This document shows, in pieces, positions 8,622-16,124 of a DNA stretch of 42,251 nt; position 1 is the first letter of the stretch; every line of letters begins with the position of its first letter. The stretch lies in NCBI RefSeq assembly GCF_016625195.1, contig NZ_JACVUP010000028.1, positions 1-42,251 on the forward strand. Reading direction: 5' to 3'. The notes under the pieces were generated by a model. The model was not told the origin of the DNA and ran no database searches. It worked only from the letters and a program-made list of their open reading frames with translations. A program made the position numbers and the translations under genes. Origin of the DNA: Erwinia sp. S63 (GTDB lineage Bacteria; Pseudomonadota; Gammaproteobacteria; Enterobacterales; Enterobacteriaceae).

Positions 8622-8885
8622 ATGAACGTTAAAACTACTATCGCAACCCTGAGTGTTCTATCTGCCCTGTCATTTGGTGCTTTTGCAGCAGATTCTATCA
8701 ATGCCCAACAAGCAGCGAATCTGCAACCTGCCGGCACCATCAGTGTGAGCGGCGTGGGCGGTTCTCCGATGGATATCCATGAGCAGCTGAATGCCAAAGC
8801 CGATCAGGAAGGCGCTAAAGCCTACCGTGTGATCGAAGCGAATACTGGCGACAGCTATCACGCCACCGCTGAACTTTATAAATAA
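8622..8885 (+). CDS. yhcN: YhcN-type periplasmic stress peptide, copy 1 (DUF1471)
   Basis: An 87-residue member of the YhcN/BhsA/McbA family. A Sec signal peptide (about 1-22, ending SFGAFA) precedes a 65-residue mature domain with the family pattern SVSGVGGSPMDIHEQLNAKA and a C-terminal GDSYHATAELYK. E. coli YhcN has the same length and position after argR and is reported to respond to cytoplasmic acid and peroxide. Its fold is small alpha/beta; the molecular activity is unknown. Start: a GAGGAAAAATACC Shine-Dalgarno region precedes the ATG. It is the first of three tandem copies and is preceded by its own promoter. Confidence 0.9.
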   Translation: MNVKTTIATLSVLSALSFGAFAADSINAQQAANLQPAGTISVSGVGGSPMDIHEQLNAKADQEGAKAYRVIEANTGDSYHATAELYK

Positions 8886-8975
8886 GTTTGCTGAACAAGA
8901 CGCAGTGTGAATGGCGACCCGTTTGAGACGCATTTGCCTCTCAGGTTGCCAAACCCAATTTCAGGAGAGTGAATC

Positions 8976-9242
8976 ATGAAAACCAAATTAGCTATCGCCA
9001 TCGTAAGTCTGGCTTCCGTGTTGTCTTTCGGTGCCAGTGCCGCCAGCCTGGTTTCTAACGAACAAGCTGCACAGCTGCAACCGCTGAATCAAACCGTCAG
9101 CGTGAGCGGTGTTGACGGCGACCAGACCAACGTCCGTCAGGAACTGTCTCAGAAAGCCGATGCGCAAGGTGCCAGCCACTATCGCATCATTGAAAACAAT
9201 CGCGGCGACACCTTCCATGTGACCGCTGAATTGTACAAATAA
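8976..9242 (+). CDS. YhcN-type periplasmic peptide, copy 2
   Basis: An 88-residue paralogue with a signal peptide (1-22, ending SFGASA) and a mature domain beginning ASLVSNEQAAQLQP. It is the most divergent of the three: GGSPMD of the other copies is replaced by DGDQTN, and GDSYH by GDTFH. The C-terminal TAELYK is kept. A CAGGAGAG ribosome-binding site lies 6 nt or so before the ATG. It lies 90 nt after copy 1 with no terminator between, so co-transcription is likely. The altered loop hints at a changed partner or ligand, but that is inference. Confidence 0.88.
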   Translation: MKTKLAIAIVSLASVLSFGASAASLVSNEQAAQLQPLNQTVSVSGVDGDQTNVRQELSQKADAQGASHYRIIENNRGDTFHVTAELYK

Positions 9243-9257
9243 GACTAAATCGAACGT

Positions 9258-9277
9258 CGGGCGCCTAAATGGCGCCA
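9258..9277 (+). repeat. Degenerate palindrome between yhcN copies 2 and 3
   Basis: GGGCGCCTAAATGGCGCC resembles the core GGCGCCATAAATGGCGCC of the REP-like cluster at 15830-16116, but lacks the GTAG-type foot. In the transcript it can form a GC-rich hairpin between two cistrons. Confidence 0.5.
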
Positions 9278-9347
9278 GACAATTGATCGACGACCCGCCT
9301 CACCCACTTTTTGCCGCAGGTTGTTGATTACAACGAGGAGAAAAATT

Positions 9348-9614
9348 ATGAAAATCAAAGCAACCATCGCAGCCGCCAGCCTTCTTTCCCTGTTTGCCTT
9401 TGGTGCATCAGCCGCCCAATTGGTGACGAATGAGCAGGCGCAAAATCTGCAACCGACCGGCAGCACTATCACCATCAGCGGTACCGGCGGCTCGCCAATG
9501 GATTACCGTGCTGAGCTTTCACAGAAAGCCGATGAGCAAGGTGCCAGTGCTTATAAAGTGATTGAAGCAAAAACCGGTGACAGCTATCACGTGACCGCTG
9601 AGCTGTACAAATAA
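9348..9614 (+). CDS. YhcN-type periplasmic peptide, copy 3
   Basis: An 88-residue paralogue with a signal peptide (1-22, ending AFGASA), then AQLVTNEQAQNLQPTGS and the family core GGSPMDYRAELSQKADEQGA, ending VTAELYK. It shares GGSPMD with copy 1 and the SQKAD/EQGAS segment with copy 2, so it looks intermediate. I chose ATG 9348 because GAGGAG lies 7 nt upstream and the signal peptide starts there; the frame opens nine codons earlier without a Shine-Dalgarno. A strong terminator follows 27 nt after the stop. Confidence 0.9.
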   Translation: MKIKATIAAASLLSLFAFGASAAQLVTNEQAQNLQPTGSTITISGTGGSPMDYRAELSQKADEQGASAYKVIEAKTGDSYHVTAELYK

Positions 9615-9641
9615 TTCCTCGTCAATTCTGACGAACCCTTT

Positions 9642-9666
9642 GGCCCCGCTCGCCGGGGCCCTTTTT
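9642..9666 (+). terminator. Rho-independent terminator of the yhcN cluster
   Basis: GGCCCCG-CTCGC-CGGGGCC forms a 7-bp GC stem followed by CTTTTT. It ends the yhcN transcript before the convergent yhcO. Confidence 0.88.
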
Positions 9667-9673
9667 CGGCTTG

Positions 9674-9943
9674 TCACTTCACATTAAAGCGGAGCTGGCC
9701 TTCCAGCTCCTCTTCTGCTTCATCAAATAGCAGGATTAATGCGCCATACCGGCGTTTCTGCCCTGTACCCAGATTCACAAACTCAATTTCCAGCGGCAGC
9801 GGCAACTGCTCTCCCAGGATCGCATCCCAAAGATCGTCAAGATCGCTGATTGCGAGATCCGCCAGCGCAAAACGATCGCTGAACTGGCGATAGAAATGGG
9901 CTTGATCGACGATTTCGTCGAAATCAAAACGCTCGGTTCTCAT
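9674..9943 (-). CDS. yhcO: Barstar-family protein YhcO
   Basis: An 89-residue acidic protein of the barstar family (the inhibitor of the RNase barnase). E. coli YhcO has 90 residues and lies at the same place after yhcN. Conserved barstar-type features: an N-terminal beta strand TERFDFDEI, the central DLAISDLDDLWDAILGEQLPLPLEIEF and an acidic C-terminus FDEAEEELEGQLRFNV. No barnase-like gene is next to it, so a partner is unknown. I chose ATG 9943 (MRTERFDF), with an AGAGGGA ribosome-binding site; the frame runs on to 9991 but that would overlap the upstream dehydrogenase stop. Confidence 0.88.
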   Translation of the reverse strand: MRTERFDFDEIVDQAHFYRQFSDRFALADLAISDLDDLWDAILGEQLPLPLEIEFVNLGTGQKRRYGALILLFDEAEEELEGQLRFNVK

Positions 9944-9974
9944 CGTGGTTCCCTCTTTCAGGCAGGGCCGCCAG

Positions 9975-11429
9975 TCAGGCAAGCCCACCAATGTGCAGCG
10001 CTTTCACTTCCAGGTACTCTTCCATACCCAGCACCGAACCTTCGCGCCCCAAACCGGACTCTTTTACACCGCCAAACGGTGCCAGCTCAGTGGACACGGC
10101 ACATTCGTTAATGCCAATCATCCCGGCTTCCAGCGCTGCGGAGACGCGGAACACCCGCTGCAGATTTTGCGTATAGAAATAGGCGGCCAAACCGTATTCG
10201 GTGTTATTGGCGCGCTGGATCACATCGGCTTCATCATCAAAGCGAAAACAGGCAGCGACCGGACCAAAGGTCTCTTCCTGAGCCAGCTTCATCTCCTCAT
10301 GCGCCTCGGCGATCACTGTCGGCTGCCAGAAATTGCCCCCCAGAGGATGACGTTCGCCGCCAATCATCAATTTACCGCCTTTGCTCAGCGCATCCTTCAC
10401 GTGCTCTTCTACTTTTTCCAGCGCCGACTGCTCGATAAGCGGACCGACTATCACGCCTTCCTCTACGCCATTACCCACTTTCAGCTTGCCCACGGCATCG
10501 GCCAGTTGATTGACGAAACGATCGTAGACCGCGTTGTGCACATAGAAGCGGTTCACGCTGACGCATACCTGTCCTGCATTGCGGAATTTGTTAGCAATTG
10601 CGCCCTGTACTGCCGCATCAATATCCGCATCCTCAAACACGATATAAGGCGCATTGCCACCCAGCTCCATCGAGACTTTCTTCATGGTGTCCGCGGCGTT
10701 GCGCATCAGCGTTTTGCCCACGGCGGTTGAACCGGTGAACGAGATTTTACGCACCGCCGGACTCGACATAATGGCGTCGCTGATGGCATGGGTATCACCC
10801 GCCACCGCATTCAATACGCCGTCGGGTACGCCCGCTTCCTGCGCCAGCGCGACTAACGCAAAGGCACACAGCGGGGTGTTGTTCGCCGGTTTGATGATGC
10901 CGGTGCAACCTGCTGCCAGCGCCGGGCCCAGCTTGCGAGTCAGCATCGCCATTGGGAAATTCCACGGCGTAATAGCCGCCACCACACCAATCGGCTCACG
11001 TGTAGCCAGAATGCGTGAACCCTGTTTCGCCGGTGGAATGATTTCACCGTTGGCACGTTTAGCCTGCTCGGCAAACCATTGAATAAAGCTGGCAGCGTAC
11101 TCGACTTCGCCTTCGGCTTCTTTCAGGGGTTTGCCCTGCTCGGCGGTCATCAGTTGCCCGAGCCAGCTTTTGTTCTCGATGATCAGTTGATACCAGCGAT
11201 TTAGTATCTCAGCGCGCTGCTTAGCGGTTTTGTCGCGCCACGCAGGAAAAGCCTGCTGAGCAGCAGCAATGGCTTGTTCAGTTTCGCTCTTCCCGGCTTT
11301 CGCCACTTTCGCCAGCACGTCGCCGGTGGCCGGATTGGTTACATCAAAGGTGGTACCAGACTTATGCCATTGGCCCGCAGCGAAATAACCGGTTTTAAAC
11401 AGCGGATGTTGTTGCAGAGAGGTAGACAT
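9975..11429 (-). CDS. NAD(P)-dependent succinate-semialdehyde dehydrogenase-like enzyme (GabD family)
   Basis: A 484-residue aldehyde dehydrogenase, close to E. coli GabD throughout (ITPWNFP, KPANNTP, FTGST, MELGGNAP, FGPVA and GGVKESGLGREG motifs). The general base Glu is near 255 (MELGGN) and the catalytic Cys near 289 (NAGQVCVSVNR). GabD has a second Cys two residues after the catalytic one (GQTCVCANR); here it is Ser. Substrate is unproven: succinate semialdehyde is the best guess, other semialdehydes or aromatic aldehydes are possible. Two ATGs occur in tandem; AGGAG is 7 nt before the second and 4 nt before the first (11432), so I chose the second. The gene lies 31 nt before yhcO on the same strand. 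E. coli has no gene here. Confidence 0.85.
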   Translation of the reverse strand: MSTSLQQHPLFKTGYFAAGQWHKSGTTFDVTNPATGDVLAKVAKAGKSETEQAIAAAQQAFPAWRDKTAKQRAEILNRWYQLIIENKSWLGQLMTAEQGKPLKEAEGEVEYAASFIQWFAEQAKRANGEIIPPAKQGSRILATREPIGVVAAITPWNFPMAMLTRKLGPALAAGCTGIIKPANNTPLCAFALVALAQEAGVPDGVLNAVAGDTHAISDAIMSSPAVRKISFTGSTAVGKTLMRNAADTMKKVSMELGGNAPYIVFEDADIDAAVQGAIANKFRNAGQVCVSVNRFYVHNAVYDRFVNQLADAVGKLKVGNGVEEGVIVGPLIEQSALEKVEEHVKDALSKGGKLMIGGERHPLGGNFWQPTVIAEAHEEMKLAQEETFGPVAACFRFDDEADVIQRANNTEYGLAAYFYTQNLQRVFRVSAALEAGMIGINECAVSTELAPFGGVKESGLGREGSVLGMEEYLEVKALHIGGLA

Positions 11430-11508
11430 CATTTTTCTCCTGTCAGTTTGCTTCCTGTCAGAAAAGTATAGATGCCAAAAACGCAGGGTTTTGTGTCAGC
11501 GTGGGATC

Positions 11509-11536
11509 AAAAAGGCCGCTGCAGAGTGCAGCGGCC
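11509..11536 (-). terminator. Rho-independent terminator of aaeXAB
   Basis: On the minus strand GGCCGCTGCA-CTC-TGCAGCGGCC is a perfect 10-bp stem followed by TTTTT, 4 nt after the aaeB stop. Confidence 0.93.
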
Positions 11537-11540
11537 GATT

Positions 11541-13493
11541 TCAGATTTGGATGAGCGTGTTTTGGTACTTATCCAGCATCAGAGAAAGCCGTTTAACCGG
11601 TTCGGTAACGCTGTCCGGTGCTGAATAGTGGCGCAGTTTTTCCTGATACACCTCCAGCTCCTGCAACAATCGTTCGAAGTAGTAGCGCCGTTTGTCATCA
11701 CTGGATGCGGAAATAATCCGGTCCGCGGTGTAACGCAACTGACGGTGATAAGCCGACAGCTCCGCGTTAACCGGCACTTCGGCATTACGCAGTCGCTGAT
11801 GGCCGATAATCAGCGTCAACGCGATGCGGTATTTGTCGATATCGCCAGGGAATAGATTGAGCAACAAAAACAGCTGTTGATACAGCGCAGGCAGATGATT
11901 CTCGCGACGACGTGCCTGATTGGTGGTCAACGCAGCCACAGCGGCATACATAAAGCGGTTCAGCAGTTTACGGCCGGTACGTGCTTTAGACTTATCGCGA
12001 ATCAGCAGAATCACCATCATCGCCACAAAGCTGCCGATCCACTGGCCCAACGCATTATCGAGGAAGACGTTGAACTCAAACTTCATCGGGTTATCCAGCA
12101 CCAGCACATTGATAGTGCCAATCAGCGCACCCAGCGTACCAATCTGACGTCGTTGCACGAAGATACCGCCGATAAAGCCGAGCGCACCAATCGCGATACA
12201 TAACAGCAATGCGCTTTGCTGGGTGGCTGGCAGGATATAGATGAAGTAGAGCATGCCGAGCGGCACGGCGAAGGCCATCCCGTAGAAGAAGTCTTTCGCC
12301 AACATCAGCGGGTTCGGCATACGCATCGCCAGCGCGGTGATAACGGCCAGCATCACCATACAGCCGCTGCCGGATGTCCAGCCGGTATACAGCCAGAACA
12401 GGGAACCCAGCGCGGTCGCCACAAAGGTACGCACGCCGTTGATCATTGCATGATGGGTTTCCGCCGAACGCGCCTGAATCACCACTTCGCGCTGCAGGAT
12501 GCTCTCTTCCAGCGTAGTGATACGGCTGTTGCTGCGCACACCATTAATCAGCAGCAGATACTCTGTTGCTGCGCCGACCCAACTTGCCACAGTCATCGGC
12601 ACATTTTTGTTGCTGACGCTGATCAGACGACGCATTACCTTCATACGCTTATGCACGTCATCGACGTTATGAACGTCTTTCTCAATCAGCAGGCGATACT
12701 GCGTCGGGATATAGTCTGGACGGGCGTTCTGAATCAGGAAGGTTTCAGCGGCTTGCGTAATCAAGGTCAGCGACAGCGTATTTAACATCTGCAGGCGGCG
12801 GCTGGAATTCTTCCAGCGCGAAGACTCCATCATCAACTGGCTGCGCATACCGTTGAGCGCGGTGGTGCGGCGGACCAGTGCGCTCCAGGTTCTATCCACT
12901 TCGTCTTTATCAGCGTGTGCCACGCACAGTTGCAGCAGCTTGTAGTGTGCCACCAGCAGGGCATCGACTTCCGCCTCAATCACTTTTTTAATGGAGCGCG
13001 GCGAGAACAGCATGTCAGCGAGAATCGCACACAGAATACCAATGACGATTTCACTGCAACGTTCAACGGCAAACTGTGGTGCCAGTGTTAAACCGCCACT
13101 GGCATCGGCGGTAATGACGATAATCAGCGCGGTGTAACCCGCCAGACCCAGTGCGTAAGAATTCTCAACTTTAATCAGTGAAGAGAGCCAAACGCACATG
13201 CCCGCCCATAAACAACACAGCAGCAGCATCACCACCGGCGCGCGCACCGTGGCGATCATGATAGTCAGTGCGGCGATACAGCCAATGAAAGTACCGATAA
13301 TGCGCAGAATGCCGCGATAGCGCAGTGCGCCAGAATAGGGGTCACCCCCTGCGGCAAAGGCGGTACCACCGGCGACAATGCCGGCGGTCATCACCGCCCA
13401 ACGCGGCGTTTCCAGATTAAAGTGAAAGCCAATCATCAGCGCCGCAACTAGCGCAAATGTCAGCTTTACCGGGAAACGCAAAAACTCAATCAT
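11541..13493 (-). CDS. aaeB: Aromatic carboxylic acid efflux pump, membrane subunit AaeB
   Basis: A 650-residue inner-membrane protein of the FUSC/aromatic acid exporter family (E. coli AaeB 655). It has two repeats of about six hydrophobic helices (about 10-165 and 365-510), each followed by a cytoplasmic helical segment; the first contains YRGILRIIGTFIGC, the second IGTLGALIGTINVLVLDNP. With the membrane fusion protein AaeA it exports p-hydroxybenzoate and related acids. It starts 11 nt after the aaeA stop, consistent with one aaeXAB transcript, and ends at a strong terminator. Confidence 0.95.
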   Translation of the reverse strand: MIEFLRFPVKLTFALVAALMIGFHFNLETPRWAVMTAGIVAGGTAFAAGGDPYSGALRYRGILRIIGTFIGCIAALTIMIATVRAPVVMLLLCCLWAGMCVWLSSLIKVENSYALGLAGYTALIIVITADASGGLTLAPQFAVERCSEIVIGILCAILADMLFSPRSIKKVIEAEVDALLVAHYKLLQLCVAHADKDEVDRTWSALVRRTTALNGMRSQLMMESSRWKNSSRRLQMLNTLSLTLITQAAETFLIQNARPDYIPTQYRLLIEKDVHNVDDVHKRMKVMRRLISVSNKNVPMTVASWVGAATEYLLLINGVRSNSRITTLEESILQREVVIQARSAETHHAMINGVRTFVATALGSLFWLYTGWTSGSGCMVMLAVITALAMRMPNPLMLAKDFFYGMAFAVPLGMLYFIYILPATQQSALLLCIAIGALGFIGGIFVQRRQIGTLGALIGTINVLVLDNPMKFEFNVFLDNALGQWIGSFVAMMVILLIRDKSKARTGRKLLNRFMYAAVAALTTNQARRRENHLPALYQQLFLLLNLFPGDIDKYRIALTLIIGHQRLRNAEVPVNAELSAYHRQLRYTADRIISASSDDKRRYYFERLLQELEVYQEKLRHYSAPDSVTEPVKRLSLMLDKYQNTLIQI

Positions 13494-13504
13494 AACGCCC
13501 TCGC

Positions 13505-14434
13505 TTAACCAAACTCGCGCAGGCGGTTAAAGAACTGCGTCAACGGCGAGACTTTGGTCTGGCGATCTTTATCACCGGTGATCACCACCGTGGCAGTGGT
13601 GCCCGCCGGGAAGCGGTTGCCGGGTTGATCGTCAAGATGAATGCGCACCGGTACACGCTGCGCCAGTCGCACCCATTCGAGGTTGGAGTCGATGGTCGCC
13701 ATGCCTTTGCTGTCCACGCTACTGCTGCTGTTGGTCACGCCCGCCGCGATACTGTCCACCGTGCCGCGCAATACCGCATTGCTGCCCAGCGGGGTGATTT
13801 CGGCGCGGAAGCCCGGACGCACGCCATCCAGCTTGGTCTCTTCCATATAGGCCAGCACATAGAATGAGTGTTGCTGTACCAATGCCACCGCAACGGAACC
13901 ACGGGTGATGAACTCGCCCTGATAAACGTTGAGGTTAGTGACCCAGCCATCGGATGGCGCTTTGATCGTGGTGCGATCCAGGTCGATCACTGCCAGATCG
14001 CGCGTAGCCACCGATTTCGCCAATTGATGTTCGCTGGTCTGCAGATCGTTGTTAGCCTGATCGATCGCTTCACGCGACATGGCGCTGGTGCCGAGTTGGT
14101 TACGGCGCGCAGCTTCACGGCGTTTTTCGTTGACGAGTGCCTGGTAATATTCGACATCCGCCTGGGCTTCATCCAGCGCTTTCTGGTAGCGCGGGCGATC
14201 CACGACAAACAGCGTATCACCCTGTTTCACCAGTTGGTTGTCGTGCACCGGCACCTCAGTGATAAGCCCGGTGACATCCGGCGAGATCGCTACGACATCA
14301 GCGGAGAATTTGGCGTCACGCGTCCAGGGCGATTCGGTGTAGAACACCCAGGCGCGGAAGATGATCACGATTGCGATGATAACCAGCAGGATTGTAATCG
14401 CGTAACGCGCGATTTTTCTTATGAGCGCTTTCAC
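13505..14434 (-). CDS. aaeA: Aromatic carboxylic acid efflux, membrane fusion protein AaeA
   Basis: A 309-residue HlyD-type periplasmic adaptor (E. coli 310). One N-terminal membrane anchor (about 8-28), then the split biotinyl-lipoyl halves (VHDNQLVKQGDTLFVVD; IKAPSDGWVTNLNVYQGEFI), an intervening alpha hairpin (about 75-150), and beta-barrel segments. The start is GTG at 14434 with GAGG 7 nt upstream; the N-terminus MKALIRKIARYAI matches the family. It begins 9 nt after aaeX. Confidence 0.95.
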   Translation of the reverse strand: MKALIRKIARYAITILLVIIAIVIIFRAWVFYTESPWTRDAKFSADVVAISPDVTGLITEVPVHDNQLVKQGDTLFVVDRPRYQKALDEAQADVEYYQALVNEKRREAARRNQLGTSAMSREAIDQANNDLQTSEHQLAKSVATRDLAVIDLDRTTIKAPSDGWVTNLNVYQGEFITRGSVAVALVQQHSFYVLAYMEETKLDGVRPGFRAEITPLGSNAVLRGTVDSIAAGVTNSSSSVDSKGMATIDSNLEWVRLAQRVPVRIHLDDQPGNRFPAGTTATVVITGDKDRQTKVSPLTQFFNRLREFG

Positions 14435-14443
14435 TTAAAAACC

Positions 14444-14647
14444 TCAGACGAATAGACGGGATACAAGGTAAAACACGCAGCAATACAACGCTGTGTTAAA
14501 AAGTGCCGGATGCCACACCAGGTCATAAATTCCGCTGGGCGTCAGCACGCGTTTCACCAGCCAGAACAGCGCCAGCGAAACCAGTAGTTCAATGAAGATG
14601 GGCGGAAAGCTCAGCCCGAATACGACAAATACCGGAAGCACACTCAT
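14444..14647 (-). CDS. aaeX: Small membrane protein AaeX
   Basis: A 67-residue DUF1656 protein, the same length as E. coli AaeX, with two hydrophobic helices (about 5-30 and 45-65). It is the first gene of aaeXAB. In E. coli it was not required for resistance to p-hydroxybenzoate, and its role is unknown. Confidence 0.93.
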   Translation of the reverse strand: MSVLPVFVVFGLSFPPIFIELLVSLALFWLVKRVLTPSGIYDLVWHPALFNTALYCCVFYLVSRLFV

Positions 14648-14833
14648 TACGGTTCCTTAGTTCGACCTTGCCGGATTGCACCGATACCTGCCCTCATGCC
14701 GCGTGGCACGTCGGGTTGAGAATCAGGGGATGATTGAGAGACTGATGGCAACATTCAGGCCGCGTTGAGCTAATGATAGCGTATCATCGGGTAAACACAG
14801 CCGTGTTAAGGTGCGGTGAACAGACCCAGCGTG

Positions 14834-14859
14834 CGTATAGTAACGCGCATGACTATACG
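14834..14859 (+). promoter_or_regulatory. Candidate AaeR operator
   Basis: CGTATAGT and ACTATACG form a perfect 8-bp inverted repeat separated by 10 bp in the aaeX-aaeR intergenic region. Its size and symmetry fit a LysR-type recognition site that would serve both the efflux operon and aaeR itself. The repeat is seen; binding by AaeR is inferred. Confidence 0.6.
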
Positions 14860-14871
14860 TTTTCTACATAT

Positions 14872-14887
14872 TGTGAGCTAAATCACT
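14872..14887 (+). promoter_or_regulatory. CRP-like site upstream of aaeR
   Basis: TGTGAGCTAAATCACT fits TGTGA-N6-TCACA with one mismatch. It lies 13 bp from the inverted repeat and 18 nt before the aaeR ATG, so it would lie within or next to the aaeR transcript start and upstream of the aaeX promoter. Confidence 0.6.
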
Positions 14888-14905
14888 TTTTAGCCAGAGT
14901 AAACA

Positions 14906-15823
14906 ATGGAACGACTTAAAGGCATGTCCATTTTCGCCAAAGTGGTTGAATTAGGTTCTTTTACCGCCGCGGCACGTCAGCTTCATCTTAGCGTTTCGTC
15001 AATCAGCCAAATTGTCGCCAAACTGGAAGATGAGCTGCAGGTCAAATTGTTAAATCGCAGCACCCGCAGCATTGGCCTGACCGAAGCAGGCAAGATCTAT
15101 TATCAGGGCTGTCGCCGCATGCTGGCTGAGGCATCACAGGTGCATGAACAGCTGTATGCCTTTAACAATACGCCGATTGGTATTCTGCGTATCGGCTGCT
15201 CATCCACCATGGCGCAAAATGTGTTGTCCGCGATGACTAGCGATATGCTGCGCGAATATCCTGGCCTGAGCGTCAATCTGGTCACCGGCATTCCCGCGCC
15301 GGATCTGATCGCCAACGGTTTAGATCTCGTGGTCCGCGTCGGCGCCTTGCAGGATTCTAATCTGTTCTCGCGCCGCCTGGGCGCGATGCCGATGGTAGTC
15401 TGTGCCGCAAAAAGTTATCTGGCACAGCACGGCACGCCGGACAAACCGGGCGAAATCGATAATTTTTCATGGCTGGAATATAGCGTTCGCCCGGATAACA
15501 CCTTTGAACTGGTCGCGCCGGAAGGGTTAGTGACGCGACTGACGCCACAAGGGCGCTTCGTAACTAATGATTCACAAACGCTGATTCGCTGGCTGAAAGC
15601 CGGTTGCGGTATCGCCTATGTGCCGTTGATGTGGGTGATTGATGAGATTAACGCCGGGGAGATCGATATTTTGTTCCCGCAATATCACTCGGAACCGCGC
15701 CCGGTTTACGCGCTCTATACCGAGAAAGACAAGATGCCGCTGAAGGTGCAGGTGTGTATCGATTATCTGACTGAGTACTTTAAGCAAGTGGCGCAACAGT
15801 ATCAGCAGCATCGTAAAGGCTGA
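14906..15823 (+). CDS. aaeR: LysR-type regulator AaeR
   Basis: A 305-residue LysR-family protein (E. coli AaeR about 309). The N-terminal winged helix (about 1-62) has the typical LGSFTAAARQLHLSVSSISQIVAKLEDEL in two adjoining segments; the C-terminal substrate-binding fold (about 90-295) should sense aromatic carboxylic acids. It is divergent from aaeXAB and is its likely activator. It ends 6 nt before the first palindrome of the REP-like cluster. Confidence 0.94.
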   Translation: MERLKGMSIFAKVVELGSFTAAARQLHLSVSSISQIVAKLEDELQVKLLNRSTRSIGLTEAGKIYYQGCRRMLAEASQVHEQLYAFNNTPIGILRIGCSSTMAQNVLSAMTSDMLREYPGLSVNLVTGIPAPDLIANGLDLVVRVGALQDSNLFSRRLGAMPMVVCAAKSYLAQHGTPDKPGEIDNFSWLEYSVRPDNTFELVAPEGLVTRLTPQGRFVTNDSQTLIRWLKAGCGIAYVPLMWVIDEINAGEIDILFPQYHSEPRPVYALYTEKDKMPLKVQVCIDYLTEYFKQVAQQYQQHRKG

Positions 15824-15829
15824 CGGCTG

Positions 15830-16116
15830 GGCGCCATAAATGGCGCCGCTACGGGTTCGGTGAGGCTTTCGTAGGGGGCGCATTTATGCGCTCCTGCATT
15901 GGAGGACGCCATAAATGGCGCCGCTACGAGTTCGGTGAGGTTTTCGTAGGGGGCGCATTTATGCGCTCCTGGCATTGAAGGACGCCATAAATGGCGCCCC
16001 TACAGAGGACAGTGCCATCATTCATGGAGTGCACCATGAGGAAAGCAGGTTCTGTAGGGCGCGCCATGGGAAAGCAGATGCTATGGTAATTTGTAGGGTG
16101 CGCATTGATGCGCACC
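15830..16116. repeat. REP/BIME-like cluster of GTAG-headed palindromes
   Basis: Seven palindromic modules fill the whole space between aaeR and tldD. Read in their own direction they start GTAG: 15830-15852 (-), 15871-15894 (+), 15905-15927 (-), 15946-15969 (+), 15981-16003 (-), 16054-16070 (+, degraded), 16093-16116 (+). The minus type has the core GGCGCCATTTATGGCGCC, the plus type GGGCGCATTTATGCGC, and the last is GGTGCGCATTGATGCGCACC with a perfect 9-bp stem. Modules 1-2 and 3-4 form a tandem unit of 75 and 76 bp with conserved spacers (TTCGGTGAGG). Alternating orientation and the GTAG foot fit REP elements handled by RAYT transposases; no RAYT gene is in the window. Confidence 0.85.
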
Positions 16117-16124
16117 AGAAATGA

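Noticed and set aside
9674..9943. YhcO as the antitoxin of a barnase-type toxin-antitoxin pair
   Set aside because: No RNase-like small gene lies beside it on either strand; the neighbours are yhcN peptides and a dehydrogenase. It is kept as a barstar-family protein of unknown partner.
9945..10730. Plus-strand open frame of 261 codons opposite the aldehyde dehydrogenase
   Set aside because: The dehydrogenase on the minus strand has full family motifs over the same bases; the plus-strand frame shows no domain and no plausible ribosome-binding site.
15924..16115. Minus-strand frame of 63 codons within the aaeR-tldD gap
   Set aside because: It is made of translated palindromic repeats (the motif ending in MNDGTVLCRGAIYG comes from REP sequence) and is not a gene.
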